Positions 1-5,291 of a DNA stretch of 7,825 nucleotides are shown piece after piece. This DNA is from DUSC01 sp964371125 (GTDB lineage Bacteria > Pseudomonadota > Alphaproteobacteria > Rhizobiales > Rhizobiaceae): positions 1 through 7,825 of the forward strand of contig CAYJMY010000221.1 in the NCBI GenBank assembly GCA_964371125.1. The letters are read 5' to 3'. The notes beneath the pieces were generated by a model. It was not told the DNA's origin. It saw nothing but the letters and a program-made list of their open reading frames with translations, and did no database searches. Positions within the stretch are counted from its first letter, which is position 1. Every line of letters starts with the position of its first letter. The position numbers and the translations under genes are program-made.

Positions 1-369
1 GGCCTGGGCAGCGGCGACCTTGCGCGGGGCAGCGCGCTGGCGCTGGGCATCGGCCTGCAGAACGCGCCGGAGGGGCTGGCCGTGGCGCTGGCGCTGGTGT
101 CGATCGGCTATACGCGCCGCCACGCCTTCGCCGTGGCGACGCTGACCGGGCTGGTCGAACCGATCGCCGGGCTGTTCGGCGCCTGGGCCGTCAGCCTGTC
201 GCACCTGGCGCTGCCCTGGGCGCTGACGTTTGCCGCCGGCGCGATGATCTACGTGATCAGCCACGAGATCATCCCCGAGACCCACCGCCACGGCTACGAG
301 CGGCAGGCGACCTTCGGCCTGGTCATCGGCCTGGCGTTGATGATGTTCCTCGACGTGGCGTTCGGTTAG
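1..369 (+). CDS. ZIP-family divalent metal transporter (GufA-like), 5' end outside window
   Basis: The frame is open from base 1 to a TAG at 367-369, leaving 122 C-terminal residues; the start lies left of the window. ZIP proteins move Zn2+ and other divalent cations across the inner membrane. The signature is the QNAPEG motif at visible residues 20-25, equivalent to the metal-site HNxPEG of transmembrane helix 4. It is followed by a helix with GLVEPIAG (around residues 50-57, Glu53) at the helix 5 metal site, then a hydrophobic segment ending in ISHEIIPE (His88, Glu89, Glu93). The protein ends after one more hydrophobic helix, as expected for this family. Gln in place of His in the first motif is typical of the GufA-type subfamily as I recall it. 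An in-frame GTG at 82 falls inside the motif helix and is not a credible start. The family is clear; the exact metal is not known. Confidence 0.9.
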   Translation, partial: GLGSGDLARGSALALGIGLQNAPEGLAVALALVSIGYTRRHAFAVATLTGLVEPIAGLFGAWAVSLSHLALPWALTFAAGAMIYVISHEIIPETHRHGYERQATFGLVIGLALMMFLDVAFG

Positions 370-389
370 GGGCCCGCGTTCCGAGGCTG

Positions 390-419
390 TTGTTACCGCT
401 TTCGCGAAAACGGTAACAA
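390..419. promoter_or_regulatory. Palindrome copy 1, TTGTTACCG-N-TTTCGCGAAA-N-CGGTAACAA
   Basis: This is a 30-nt dyad with 9-nt outer arms and a self-complementary TTTCGCGAAA core. The only mismatch pair is C399/A410. The length and symmetry would suit a dimeric or tetrameric DNA-binding protein, but no regulator is identified. Confidence 0.6.
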
Positions 420-447
420 GGGCGCTGGTCTTTCAGCGGCAAGAATG

Positions 448-477
448 TTATTACCTCTTTCGCGAAAACGGTAACAA
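448..477. promoter_or_regulatory. Palindrome copy 2, abutting the start codon at 483
   Basis: This is the second copy of the dyad. Over 388-419 against 446-477 it differs from copy 1 at only two positions (G392/A450 and G398/T456), and both changes weaken its left arm. Its right end is five bases before the ATG. It therefore covers the place where a ribosome binding site should be, and no purine-rich Shine-Dalgarno is visible. If it is an operator or a structured RNA, it could block transcription or translation of the following gene. Confidence 0.55.
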
Positions 478-482
478 CAGCC

Positions 483-1586
483 ATGCAGCGCATTCCGCTG
501 ACCTACCAGACGCTCTATTCCGAGCTGGCGCAGCGGTCGCTCGACGCTTCGTTCACGGCGGAGTTCGATCCCGCCGGCCGCTTCGTCAGCGCCGAGGTCA
601 GAGGGCGCCGCTACTGGTATTTCGACATGCCGACGGAAGGGGGCGCGAAGACGCGCACCTATGTCGGTCCGGTCGACGACGCGGAGATCACCAAGCGCGT
701 CGAGACCTTCAAGGACCTGAAGGCGGATATCCGCGAGCGGCGCAGACTGGTCTCGACGCTGGTGCGGGAGGCCTATCTGCCACGCCCCGAGGGTGAGGTG
801 GGCGACGTCGTCCAGGCGCTGGCGCAAGCCGGCTTCTTCCGCCTTCGCGGCGTGCTGGTCGGGACCGTGGCCTACCAGTGCTATCCGGCCGTGCTCGGCG
901 TGCGCCTGCCCGGCACGTCGATGGTGACCGGCGATGCCGATTTCGCCCAGTTCCACTCGATCTCGGTGGCGGTCGAGGACACGATGCCGCCGGTCATCGA
1001 GACGCTGAAGGCGGTCGACCCGACCTTTCGCGAAATCCCCAACCGGGCCGACGGGCGCTTCGTCACGCAGTATGCGGCCCGCTCCGGCTTCAGGGTCGAG
1101 TTCCTGACGCCCAACACCGGCTCGGCGGACCATGAAAGCAGGCCAGCGACGATGCCGGCACTCGGCGGCGCATCGGCGCAACCGCTGCGCTTCCTCGACT
1201 ACCTCATCTACCGGCCGATCCGCGCGGTGATGCTGCACGGCGCCGGCGTGCCGGTGGCCGTGCCGGCGCCGGAGCGCTTCGCCGTGCACAAGCTGATCGT
1301 GGCCAGCCGGCGCCGCGCCGACGGCGACGATACGGCGAAGAGCGGCAAGGACCGCGCGCAGGCGGCGACGGTCATGGAGGCGATGATCGAGACGCGGCGG
1401 ACCGACGACCTCGCCGAGGCGTTCGTCGAGGCCTGGGAGCGCGGCCCGGCCTGGGCCGAGGCGATCGCAAAAAGCCTGGCCCAACTCGACGACAGGGCGC
1501 GCCGGCCGATCGAGGCGGGGCTTGCGGAGGGTATCGCCAGGCTTGGCGATGATCCGGCGCGGTTCGGGCTGGGTGCTGCGGGATAG
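483..1586 (+). CDS. GSU2403-type nucleotidyltransferase-fold protein (NTP_transf_8-like)
   Basis: A 367-residue soluble protein with no signal peptide or membrane segment. The N-terminal 100 residues are mostly helical (PLTYQTLYSEL at the start is usual for the family). The nucleotidyltransferase core follows: a Gly-rich strand and turn, RGVLVGTVAYQ (about 122-132), then the metal-binding pair in GDADFAQ (Asp151, Asp153). A third-carboxylate candidate is Glu206 in FRVEFL. C-terminal to this are PERFAVHKLIVASRR (about 263-277) and the KDRAQA helix (289-294), both recurring in this family. Reaction and substrate are unknown; related folds transfer nucleotides to proteins, tRNA ends or small molecules, and some belong to toxin-antitoxin or AbiE-like systems. 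No partner gene is adjacent. The ATG at 483 is chosen because the protein then begins as its relatives do, although it lacks a visible Shine-Dalgarno and follows the palindromic element directly. The next gene is convergent, 46 nt away. Confidence 0.8.
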   Translation: MQRIPLTYQTLYSELAQRSLDASFTAEFDPAGRFVSAEVRGRRYWYFDMPTEGGAKTRTYVGPVDDAEITKRVETFKDLKADIRERRRLVSTLVREAYLPRPEGEVGDVVQALAQAGFFRLRGVLVGTVAYQCYPAVLGVRLPGTSMVTGDADFAQFHSISVAVEDTMPPVIETLKAVDPTFREIPNRADGRFVTQYAARSGFRVEFLTPNTGSADHESRPATMPALGGASAQPLRFLDYLIYRPIRAVMLHGAGVPVAVPAPERFAVHKLIVASRRRADGDDTAKSGKDRAQAATVMEAMIETRRTDDLAEAFVEAWERGPAWAEAIAKSLAQLDDRARRPIEAGLAEGIARLGDDPARFGLGAAG

Positions 1587-1632
1587 GGGACAGGGGCGGC
1601 GGGAAGACCGCGCCGGCGGCGGCCGCCTCGCC

Positions 1633-2379
1633 TCACCGCGCCATCAGCGCGAACACGCCCCAGCCGAGATATTCGCGCGTATAGGCGGCGTAGCGCGCCG
1701 GCTCCGAGGCGAGCTGCGCACGGACTTCCGCCGCGAAATCGTCGTGCGGGTTGGCGTCGAGCCAGCGGCGCATGGTCAGCCACTTGGCCGCCTCGTAGCG
1801 GTCCCAGCTGTCCGGGTCGGCCAGCACCATCTCGACGACGTCGAGGCCGAGGCCGGCGAAGGAGGCGAGGAGGGCGGGGAGCGTGAGGAAGTCGGCGATC
1901 GACCCGGCGAGGCAGCCCCGCGCGACGTCTTCCGTCGGCGGCAGGCGCAGCCAGTAGGGCTCGCCGATCAGCATGATCCCGCCGGGCAAGAGGCTCTTTT
2001 CCAGGAGAGCGATCGTGCCGGCGACGCCGCCGCCGATCCAGCTGGCGCCGAGGCAGGCCGCCACGCCGACCTTTTCGCCCGCCACATGGCCGGCGGCGTC
2101 GCCGTGGACGAAGGTGACGCGGCCAGCGACGCCGAGCTCTTGCGCGCGCAGCCTCGCCTGCTCGGTGAACAGCGGGCTCAGGTCGATGCCAGTGCCGCCA
2201 ATCCCGTGGTCGCGCGCCCAGGTGCACAGCATCTCGCCCGAACCGCTGCCGAGGTCGAGCATGCGCGTGCCCGGCTCCATGCGCAGCGCCGCGCCGAGCG
2301 TGGCGAGCTTTTCCGCCGTGAACGGGTTGTGGATGCGGTGGGCGCTTTCGCTGATCGTGAAGATGCGGGGGATGTCCAT
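1633..2379 (-). CDS. Class I SAM-dependent methyltransferase
   Basis: A 248-residue cytoplasmic protein. Motif I is LDLGSGSGE (residues 41-49), the S-adenosylmethionine-binding glycine loop. Post-I is GTGIDLSP with Asp66 as the ribose-binding acid, and VHGDA (Asp94) supplies the adenine-contacting acid. A strand with GGIMLIGEPYW (133-143) matches the later core strands. The C-terminal third (SWDRYEAAKWLTMRRWL) is helical and Trp-rich, and probably shapes the acceptor pocket. The best match by memory is the Methyltransf_11/25 group; the acceptor cannot be deduced. The frame is open further upstream to 2664, but the ATG at 2379 is preferred. It has a GAGAGAGG ribosome binding site just upstream, and the region before it is the C-rich repeat rather than coding sequence. 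It converges on the nucleotidyltransferase gene and diverges from brnT; no operon partner is visible. Confidence 0.85.
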   Translation of the reverse strand: MDIPRIFTISESAHRIHNPFTAEKLATLGAALRMEPGTRMLDLGSGSGEMLCTWARDHGIGGTGIDLSPLFTEQARLRAQELGVAGRVTFVHGDAAGHVAGEKVGVAACLGASWIGGGVAGTIALLEKSLLPGGIMLIGEPYWLRLPPTEDVARGCLAGSIADFLTLPALLASFAGLGLDVVEMVLADPDSWDRYEAAKWLTMRRWLDANPHDDFAAEVRAQLASEPARYAAYTREYLGWGVFALMAR

Positions 2380-2466
2380 GGCGCCTCTCTCGCGATTCGC
2401 TGCCGGCGGAGGATACACCGTTTGGTCAGCGGGCGGCCGGCCATGGCGCCGCAGGCCGGGGCGGGA

Positions 2467-2540
2467 GGGGCGCCCCCTCACCCGGCTCGGGCTTCGCCCT
2501 CGCCGACCTCTCCGCGGGCTTAGCAATGGGGGGAGAGGAG
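2467..2540. repeat. C-rich intergenic hairpin repeat (RIME-like)
   Basis: It lies in the 219-nt divergent gap between the methyltransferase and brnT. It starts with the self-complementary GGGGCGCCCC (2467-2476) and continues with CTCACCCGGCTCG. A short hairpin GGGC-TTC-GCCC spans 2489-2499. A second hairpin pairs CCTCTCC (2507-2513) with GGAGAGG (2532-2538). The wording 'cccctcacccgg...gacctctcc...ggagagg' resembles the mosaic intergenic repeats scattered through rhizobial genomes (RIME type), recalled by eye rather than by search. It could add a hairpin to either flanking leader transcript. Confidence 0.6.
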
Positions 2541-2564
2541 CAAGCGGCGAGGCCTGGCGCCCTT

Positions 2565-2595
2565 TTGGACTAAAACAGTCGTCGGGGGCTGTATT
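2565..2595 (+). promoter_or_regulatory. Candidate promoter of brnT-brnA
   Basis: TTGGAC at 2565-2570 and TGTATT at 2590-2595 are separated by 19 nt, slightly longer than ideal. They lie in a short A/T-richer stretch just before brnT. This is a weak call based on the two hexamers and their position. Confidence 0.3.
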
Positions 2596-2599
2596 TTCG

Positions 2600-2614
2600 T
2601 GTACGGATATTACA
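2600..2614. promoter_or_regulatory. TGTA-N7-TACA dyad overlapping the brnT start, candidate BrnA operator
   Basis: TGTA (2600-2603) and TACA (2611-2614) form a small dyad just downstream of the candidate -10 and touching the ATG at 2614. BrnTA operons are known to be autorepressed through the ribbon-helix-helix antitoxin BrnA. Assigning this dyad as its site is inference from position only. Confidence 0.3.
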
Positions 2615-2862
2615 TGAGGATCGTGTGGGACGAACGCAAGCGTGCGGCGAACCTCGACAAGCACGGTCTCGACTTCGCCGCGCTGACGCTCGATTTCTTC
2701 GAGACCGCGCTGATCGAACCTGCCAGGGAGGGCCGGTTCGTCGCGATCGGCGAGCTCGACGGTGTCGCGGTGATCGCGGTGGTCTTCCGTCCGCTCGGTT
2801 CCGAAGCGATCTCGGTCATCTCGATGCGGCGGGCGAGCCGCGCTGAAAGGAGCCGGACATGA
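2614..2862 (+). CDS. brnT: BrnT-family type II toxin (ribonuclease)
   Basis: Eighty-two residues from the ATG at 2614. BrnT toxins are small RelE-like ribonucleases that inhibit translation and are held inactive by BrnA. The family opening is plain: VWDERKRAANLDKHGLDF (residues 4-21), where W-D-x-x-K-x-x-x-N-x-x-K-H-G/x-x-F is the classic BrnT signature. A central strand pair follows (RFVAIGELDG then VAVIAVVFRP), and the C-terminal ISMRRASRAER (about 69-79) matches the usual I-S-x-R-x-A-x-x-x-E end. An in-frame GTG at 2599 would add five residues (MYGYY). The ATG is favoured because BrnT proteins usually begin two to five residues before the WDE motif. The tail after RAER is very short, three residues, where relatives often have a few more with an aromatic. 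The stop overlaps the brnA start in ATGA (2859-2862), so the pair is translationally coupled. Confidence 0.85.
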   Translation: MRIVWDERKRAANLDKHGLDFAALTLDFFETALIEPAREGRFVAIGELDGVAVIAVVFRPLGSEAISVISMRRASRAERSRT

Positions 2863-3278
2863 CCAGGGAATGGCCCCGTTTCGTCACCAGGGACCTCGGC
2901 GACAGCGAAGAGGACGTCGCCGAGGCGATGCGGCGCTGGGAGGCCTACGACCGCGGCATGAAGGCGCTCGTCGCTGCCGGAGGCGTGCACCGCGACGCCG
3001 ACGGATGGTGGGTCGAGGACGCGACCGGCGAACCGATCGGCCCCGATCCGGAGCTGGAGCGGCCGCGCCGCGCCGACGAGGTGGCCGCGATGCAGCCGCT
3101 GGCCGAGGCGCTGCCGGAACTCTACGACAGCCTGCGCCGCGCCCGCGGCAGACCGAAGAGCGACGACCCGAAGGAGGCCGTCACGCTGCGCCTGCCGCGC
3201 TCGGTGCTGGAACGCTGGCAGCGCGATCCGGACTGGCGGGCGAAGATGGCCGAGGCGCTCGAGGCGGCGAAGAAGTGA
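2859..3278 (+). CDS. brnA: BrnA-family antitoxin with long N-terminal region
   Basis: A 139-residue protein starting at ATG 2859, inside the brnT stop, with AAGGAG upstream. The C-terminal 45 residues are the BrnA DNA-binding part. RGRPKSDDPKEAVTLRLPRS (96-115) is the typical G-R-P-K-S-D-x-P-K lead into the ribbon-helix-helix strand, followed by a helix (VLERWQRD) and a final helix (WRAKMAEALEAAKK). The part around PLAEALPELYDSL (80-92) resembles the region that wraps the toxin. BrnA neutralises BrnT and represses the operon. Unusual is the N-terminal stretch of roughly 65 residues (two helices plus HRDADGWWVEDATGEPIGPDPELE), which makes this protein longer than the roughly 80-100 residues I expect for the family. 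The stop at 3276-3278 overlaps a possible third ORF. Confidence 0.8.
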   Translation: MTREWPRFVTRDLGDSEEDVAEAMRRWEAYDRGMKALVAAGGVHRDADGWWVEDATGEPIGPDPELERPRRADEVAAMQPLAEALPELYDSLRRARGRPKSDDPKEAVTLRLPRSVLERWQRDPDWRAKMAEALEAAKK

Positions 3279-3514
3279 GGGGGGCAGAACGACAGGCGCC
3301 ATGGGACTTTGGCGAGGCGCGCTTTTACCTCCATCTGGCCGAGTTCGATTTCAGGGACAATCGCCGTGGCGCGTTGAAGATCAGTGATGCCGAACGTGCC
3401 GAAGATTTGCTTCGTGTCGCTCGCGACAAGCGCCTGACTATTCTGTCAATGTGGCTGCGAGAACCTTCAGTGTCTCTTGAACATCGTCCGCAACATGCTC
3501 GAAATGCGCCCTGA
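3275..3514 (+). pseudogene. Possible third, truncated ORF of the brnTA operon
   Basis: A GTG at 3275 overlaps the brnA stop in GTGA. The frame stays open for 79 codons to TGA at 3512-3514. The first 55 or so residues look like real protein: charged, helical, with WDFGEARFYLHLAEFDF, then LKISDAERAEDLLRVARDKR. Third codon positions there are mostly G or C. The last 25 codons run antisense into the tail of the gene at 3438-5126 and read as unlikely sequence (EHRPQHARNAP). The most natural reading is an operon gene, or a remnant of one, whose 3' end was replaced when the low-GC segment arrived. It could also be a short chance ORF. I do not recognise the family. Confidence 0.35.
3400..3410. repeat. 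Left copy of 11-bp direct repeat CGAAGATTTGC
   Basis: Exact match to 5428-5438 in the same orientation. It sits inside the candidate truncated ORF, about 30 nt before the orphan gene's stop codon. It may be a target duplication or recombination footprint, or chance. Confidence 0.35.
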
Positions 3515-5126
3515 ACGAGCCGTAGACCCTTATTGCATTCTTGGTCAGTTCATCTTTACCGCTAGATGCGTGGCCTCTGAGGTGATTTCTCAGATTACGC
3601 AAGTCCCGAAGCGGGTCGATCAAGGTTTTCGCATCAACGCCATCCGCGTTTTTTGCGGCGACACACTCTTCCAACAGCTTAAATTGGCGCCAGTCGTCTG
3701 GCGGCGTTACGCCGAGCAATTTAGCATGGTTCCGCAGCGGACCCAATAAGAAGCCCTCATTGACGAGCTGGTCCAATGCCAGGATTTCGTCGCTCCATTC
3801 GTCTGCCGCAGTGGTGACAGGGATATGTACGGCTTTCCGTAAAGCGTCGCCGCGAGGCTGCCACCAGCTAGGCGCTCGCTCGTCCAGCTTCATGATCTCG
3901 TACTTGAGATTGTTAAGGGGGTCGTAGTCGAGGTAAGATTCACCCTTAAAATCCGTGGTGATAGCGCGTTCCGCAAGACCACCCTTGGGCCATTCGTTGA
4001 ACGATTCCCAATAGCGTTGCTCTTTATAGGGCAGCTCGCCGAGGTATCGGAGATAGGTGTGAACCTGCCCTTCTTTATTTACATCGTATGTACGAAGGCT
4101 CCATGATCCACGGCATCTGATCGAGCGGTCGTCAAGCGAGTACTTGACTGGGTCTGCCTTGTAACGGTGGAGAACTTCAGCGTTGAAAAAGGCCGGTGAC
4201 ATTTCCAGCGGAAGCTCTGATTCGGGTTGGAAATAGTTCGATAAGCCTGCGGGATCCGCGGACACTTCGATGCGCTCTCTCGTCTTAAGGTCAATCGCCT
4301 TGAAGACCGCATACTGATTCGAACTGGGATGCCGCCTTTCGATATGCTCCTTAACGATCTCTTCGTATGTGATTGCTGGCCGCACAATCATACGACCATT
4401 AATATAGCTTCCGCTTGGTCCCACCCCTCCGTGGTAAAATAAATCAGGCGCGTCGAATTGTATAGGTATTACGCTAGTCCACCCGCTGAATGATCGTGGA
4501 TTTATACGTGTAAAATCGAAAAAGTACAATAGCGCCATATCGGAAAGTCTCATATATTCAGAAAAGTGATTTGTAATAATAGTCACCAATGTGACGTTAT
4601 GGGTCCAGTCTGCAAAATATTCGCGTACGATCTTAACGACCTCAACAATATCGCCATCGTCATCAAGACGGCACCACGCGTTTCTTTCTTCCAGGAAATG
4701 CAGATCAAGTGCGTGAACGAGTTTCTGGCTTATCTCCATGGGCGTTTCGCGTTCAAGGCCGGCGAAGGGGCGATTGAATACCAGCTTCTCGCCGTCTTCA
4801 ATGCATTCGCCGAGATGGCGCAACGGCGGGGCGAGATAGACCCGGTCCGGTTTACCGCCGCCGGAGACATGTTCGATGATCCAACTCGCGTCCGGCGCGA
4901 CAAATTCACGGCTAAGCTCATTGCGATCGATAGCCGTGAGACCCTTCTCCGGGACAAGCACACCGTGAATCATGATTGAACTCAACGATGCGTAAAGAAC
5001 CGTATGATCACCGCACAAATGTCCTTTGAGAAAGCGAACGCCGTCCTCCGCAGAGGTGAGCCACGCGCCCACGTCGGCATCAGGCAAGGCGGCAAGTTGC
5101 TTTAGATCCTTCAGGATTCCGCTCAT
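3438..5126 (-). CDS. Uncharacterised 562-residue protein in low-GC segment, possible C-terminal HEPN-like helices
   Basis: An unbroken 562-residue frame; no signal peptide or clear membrane helix. I recognise no named domain. Landmarks are ALDLHFLEERNAWCRLDDDGDI (139-160), ALLYFFDFTRINP (198-210), GPSGSYINGRMIVRP (236-250), and PLEMSPAFFNAEVLHRYK (306-323) followed by DDRSIRCRGSW. The stretch YLGELPYKEQRYWESFNEWPKGG (361-383) continues into ERAITTDFKGE. These conserved-looking, aromatic-rich blocks remind me of unnamed bacterial proteins of similar size with no assigned role. The last 115 residues are helical and carry LRDLRNLRNHLRGHA with an Rx4H motif (Arg510, His515), which in HEPN proteins marks an RNase site; here it is only suggestive. 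Base composition is far below the flanks, with codons ending in A or T throughout, which suggests transfer. The ATG at 5126 gives MSGILKDLKQ; the ribosome binding site is weak (AGGTG, 13 nt away). The gene stands alone, convergent with brnTA and divergent from the packaging genes. A defence-type role is speculation. Confidence 0.75.
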   Translation of the reverse strand: MSGILKDLKQLAALPDADVGAWLTSAEDGVRFLKGHLCGDHTVLYASLSSIMIHGVLVPEKGLTAIDRNELSREFVAPDASWIIEHVSGGGKPDRVYLAPPLRHLGECIEDGEKLVFNRPFAGLERETPMEISQKLVHALDLHFLEERNAWCRLDDDGDIVEVVKIVREYFADWTHNVTLVTIITNHFSEYMRLSDMALLYFFDFTRINPRSFSGWTSVIPIQFDAPDLFYHGGVGPSGSYINGRMIVRPAITYEEIVKEHIERRHPSSNQYAVFKAIDLKTRERIEVSADPAGLSNYFQPESELPLEMSPAFFNAEVLHRYKADPVKYSLDDRSIRCRGSWSLRTYDVNKEGQVHTYLRYLGELPYKEQRYWESFNEWPKGGLAERAITTDFKGESYLDYDPLNNLKYEIMKLDERAPSWWQPRGDALRKAVHIPVTTAADEWSDEILALDQLVNEGFLLGPLRNHAKLLGVTPPDDWRQFKLLEECVAAKNADGVDAKTLIDPLRDLRNLRNHLRGHASSGKDELTKNAIRVYGSFRAHFEHVADDVQETLKVLAATLTE

Positions 5127-5174
5127 CCATTAATTCATACACCTAGCAGCGCGATGACCAACGGAATTGTTCCT

Positions 5175-5203
5175 ATCATTCCGGATGATTCACGGGCGGG
5201 CAA
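5175..5203 (-). promoter_or_regulatory. Candidate promoter and dyad upstream of the orphan gene
   Basis: Read on the minus strand, TTGCCC (5203-5198) and AATGAT (5180-5175) are 17 nt apart and lie about 50 nt before the ATG at 5126. The imperfect dyad ATCAT-TCCGG-ATGAT (5175-5189) covers the -10 position and could be an operator. A further short inverted repeat, GGCTC-N6-GAGCC, lies upstream at 5211-5226. Hexamers are only moderately good. Confidence 0.25.
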
Positions 5204-5262
5204 AGGTCAGGGCTCACTCACGAGCCAATACTTGGTACGTTAAAAGAATAGGAAAAAAGTCC

Positions 5263-5291
5263 TTGACAGCGTGACGCTGCTCCGGTAGGGT
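5263..5291 (+). promoter_or_regulatory. Near-consensus sigma-70-type promoter upstream of the packaging genes
   Basis: A perfect TTGACA (5263-5268), a 17-nt spacer and TAGGGT (5286-5291) point rightwards, with transcription expected to begin near 5298. The only genes downstream in this direction are the terminase pair. The site sits exactly where low-GC sequence gives way to high-GC sequence. No CtrA-type TTAA-N7-TTAA site is seen nearby. Confidence 0.5.

Larger units (their letters stand above)
385..482. repeat. 98-nt composite palindromic repeat element ahead of the nucleotidyltransferase gene
   Basis: This fills almost the whole 113-nt gap between the ZIP gene and the next gene. The outermost 14 nt, GGCTGTTGTTACCG (385-398), recur as an exact reverse complement at 469-482. 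With one mismatch the arms extend to 25 nt (385-409 against 458-482, 24 of 25 matching). Each arm is also part of a local palindrome centred on TTTCGCGAAA, so the element can be read as two palindromes 58 nt apart or as one large hairpin. The right arm ends on the base before the ATG at 483. Two explanations fit: a paired operator for the downstream gene, or a REP/BIME-like mobile intergenic repeat. No T-run follows, so it is not a typical intrinsic terminator. Confidence 0.85.
3330..5262. other. Low-GC accessory segment, probable horizontal insertion
   Basis: GC falls from around 70% in the flanks to roughly half over most of this stretch and to 19 of 60 bases in 4501-4560. It rises again sharply at about 5263. 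The segment holds a single gene plus its upstream region. No transposase, integrase or tRNA is visible, so the mode of entry is unknown; ends are approximate and drawn from base composition. Confidence 0.6.

Noticed and set aside
1026..1035. A third TTTCGCGAAA, matching the core of the intergenic palindromes
   Set aside because: It lies inside the nucleotidyltransferase coding region and lacks the GTTACCG/CGGTAAC arms; likely coincidence.
393..1484. Minus-strand open frame of 363 codons opposite the nucleotidyltransferase
   Set aside because: It is Arg/His/Gly-rich with no recognisable motif and is fully antisense to a gene with clear family motifs; typical of high-GC shadow frames.
1587..1632. 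Possible bidirectional terminator between the convergent genes
   Set aside because: There is GC-rich self-complementarity (GGCGGCCGCC), but no T-run on either strand, so it cannot be supported.
1522..2617. Plus-strand open frames opposite the methyltransferase
   Set aside because: Arg/Ala/Pro-rich without motifs, while the minus strand shows SAM-binding motifs and a good ribosome site.
2610..3302. Minus-strand open frame of 230 codons opposite brnTA
   Set aside because: It is antisense to two coupled genes of known families and has no motif of its own.
3477..3749. Plus-strand 90-codon frame opposite the orphan gene
   Set aside because: Antisense to the intact 562-residue frame, with no ribosome site or family resemblance.
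4566..4979. Plus-strand 137-codon frame opposite the orphan gene
   Set aside because: Same reason; its sequence is the complement of well-ordered coding blocks on the minus strand.
3443..5269. Inverted 7-mers CTGTCAA (3443-3449) and TTGACAG (5263-5269) flanking the low-GC segment
   Set aside because: Too short to count as terminal inverted repeats. The right copy is a promoter -35 hexamer, the left is inside coding sequence, and no transposase is present.
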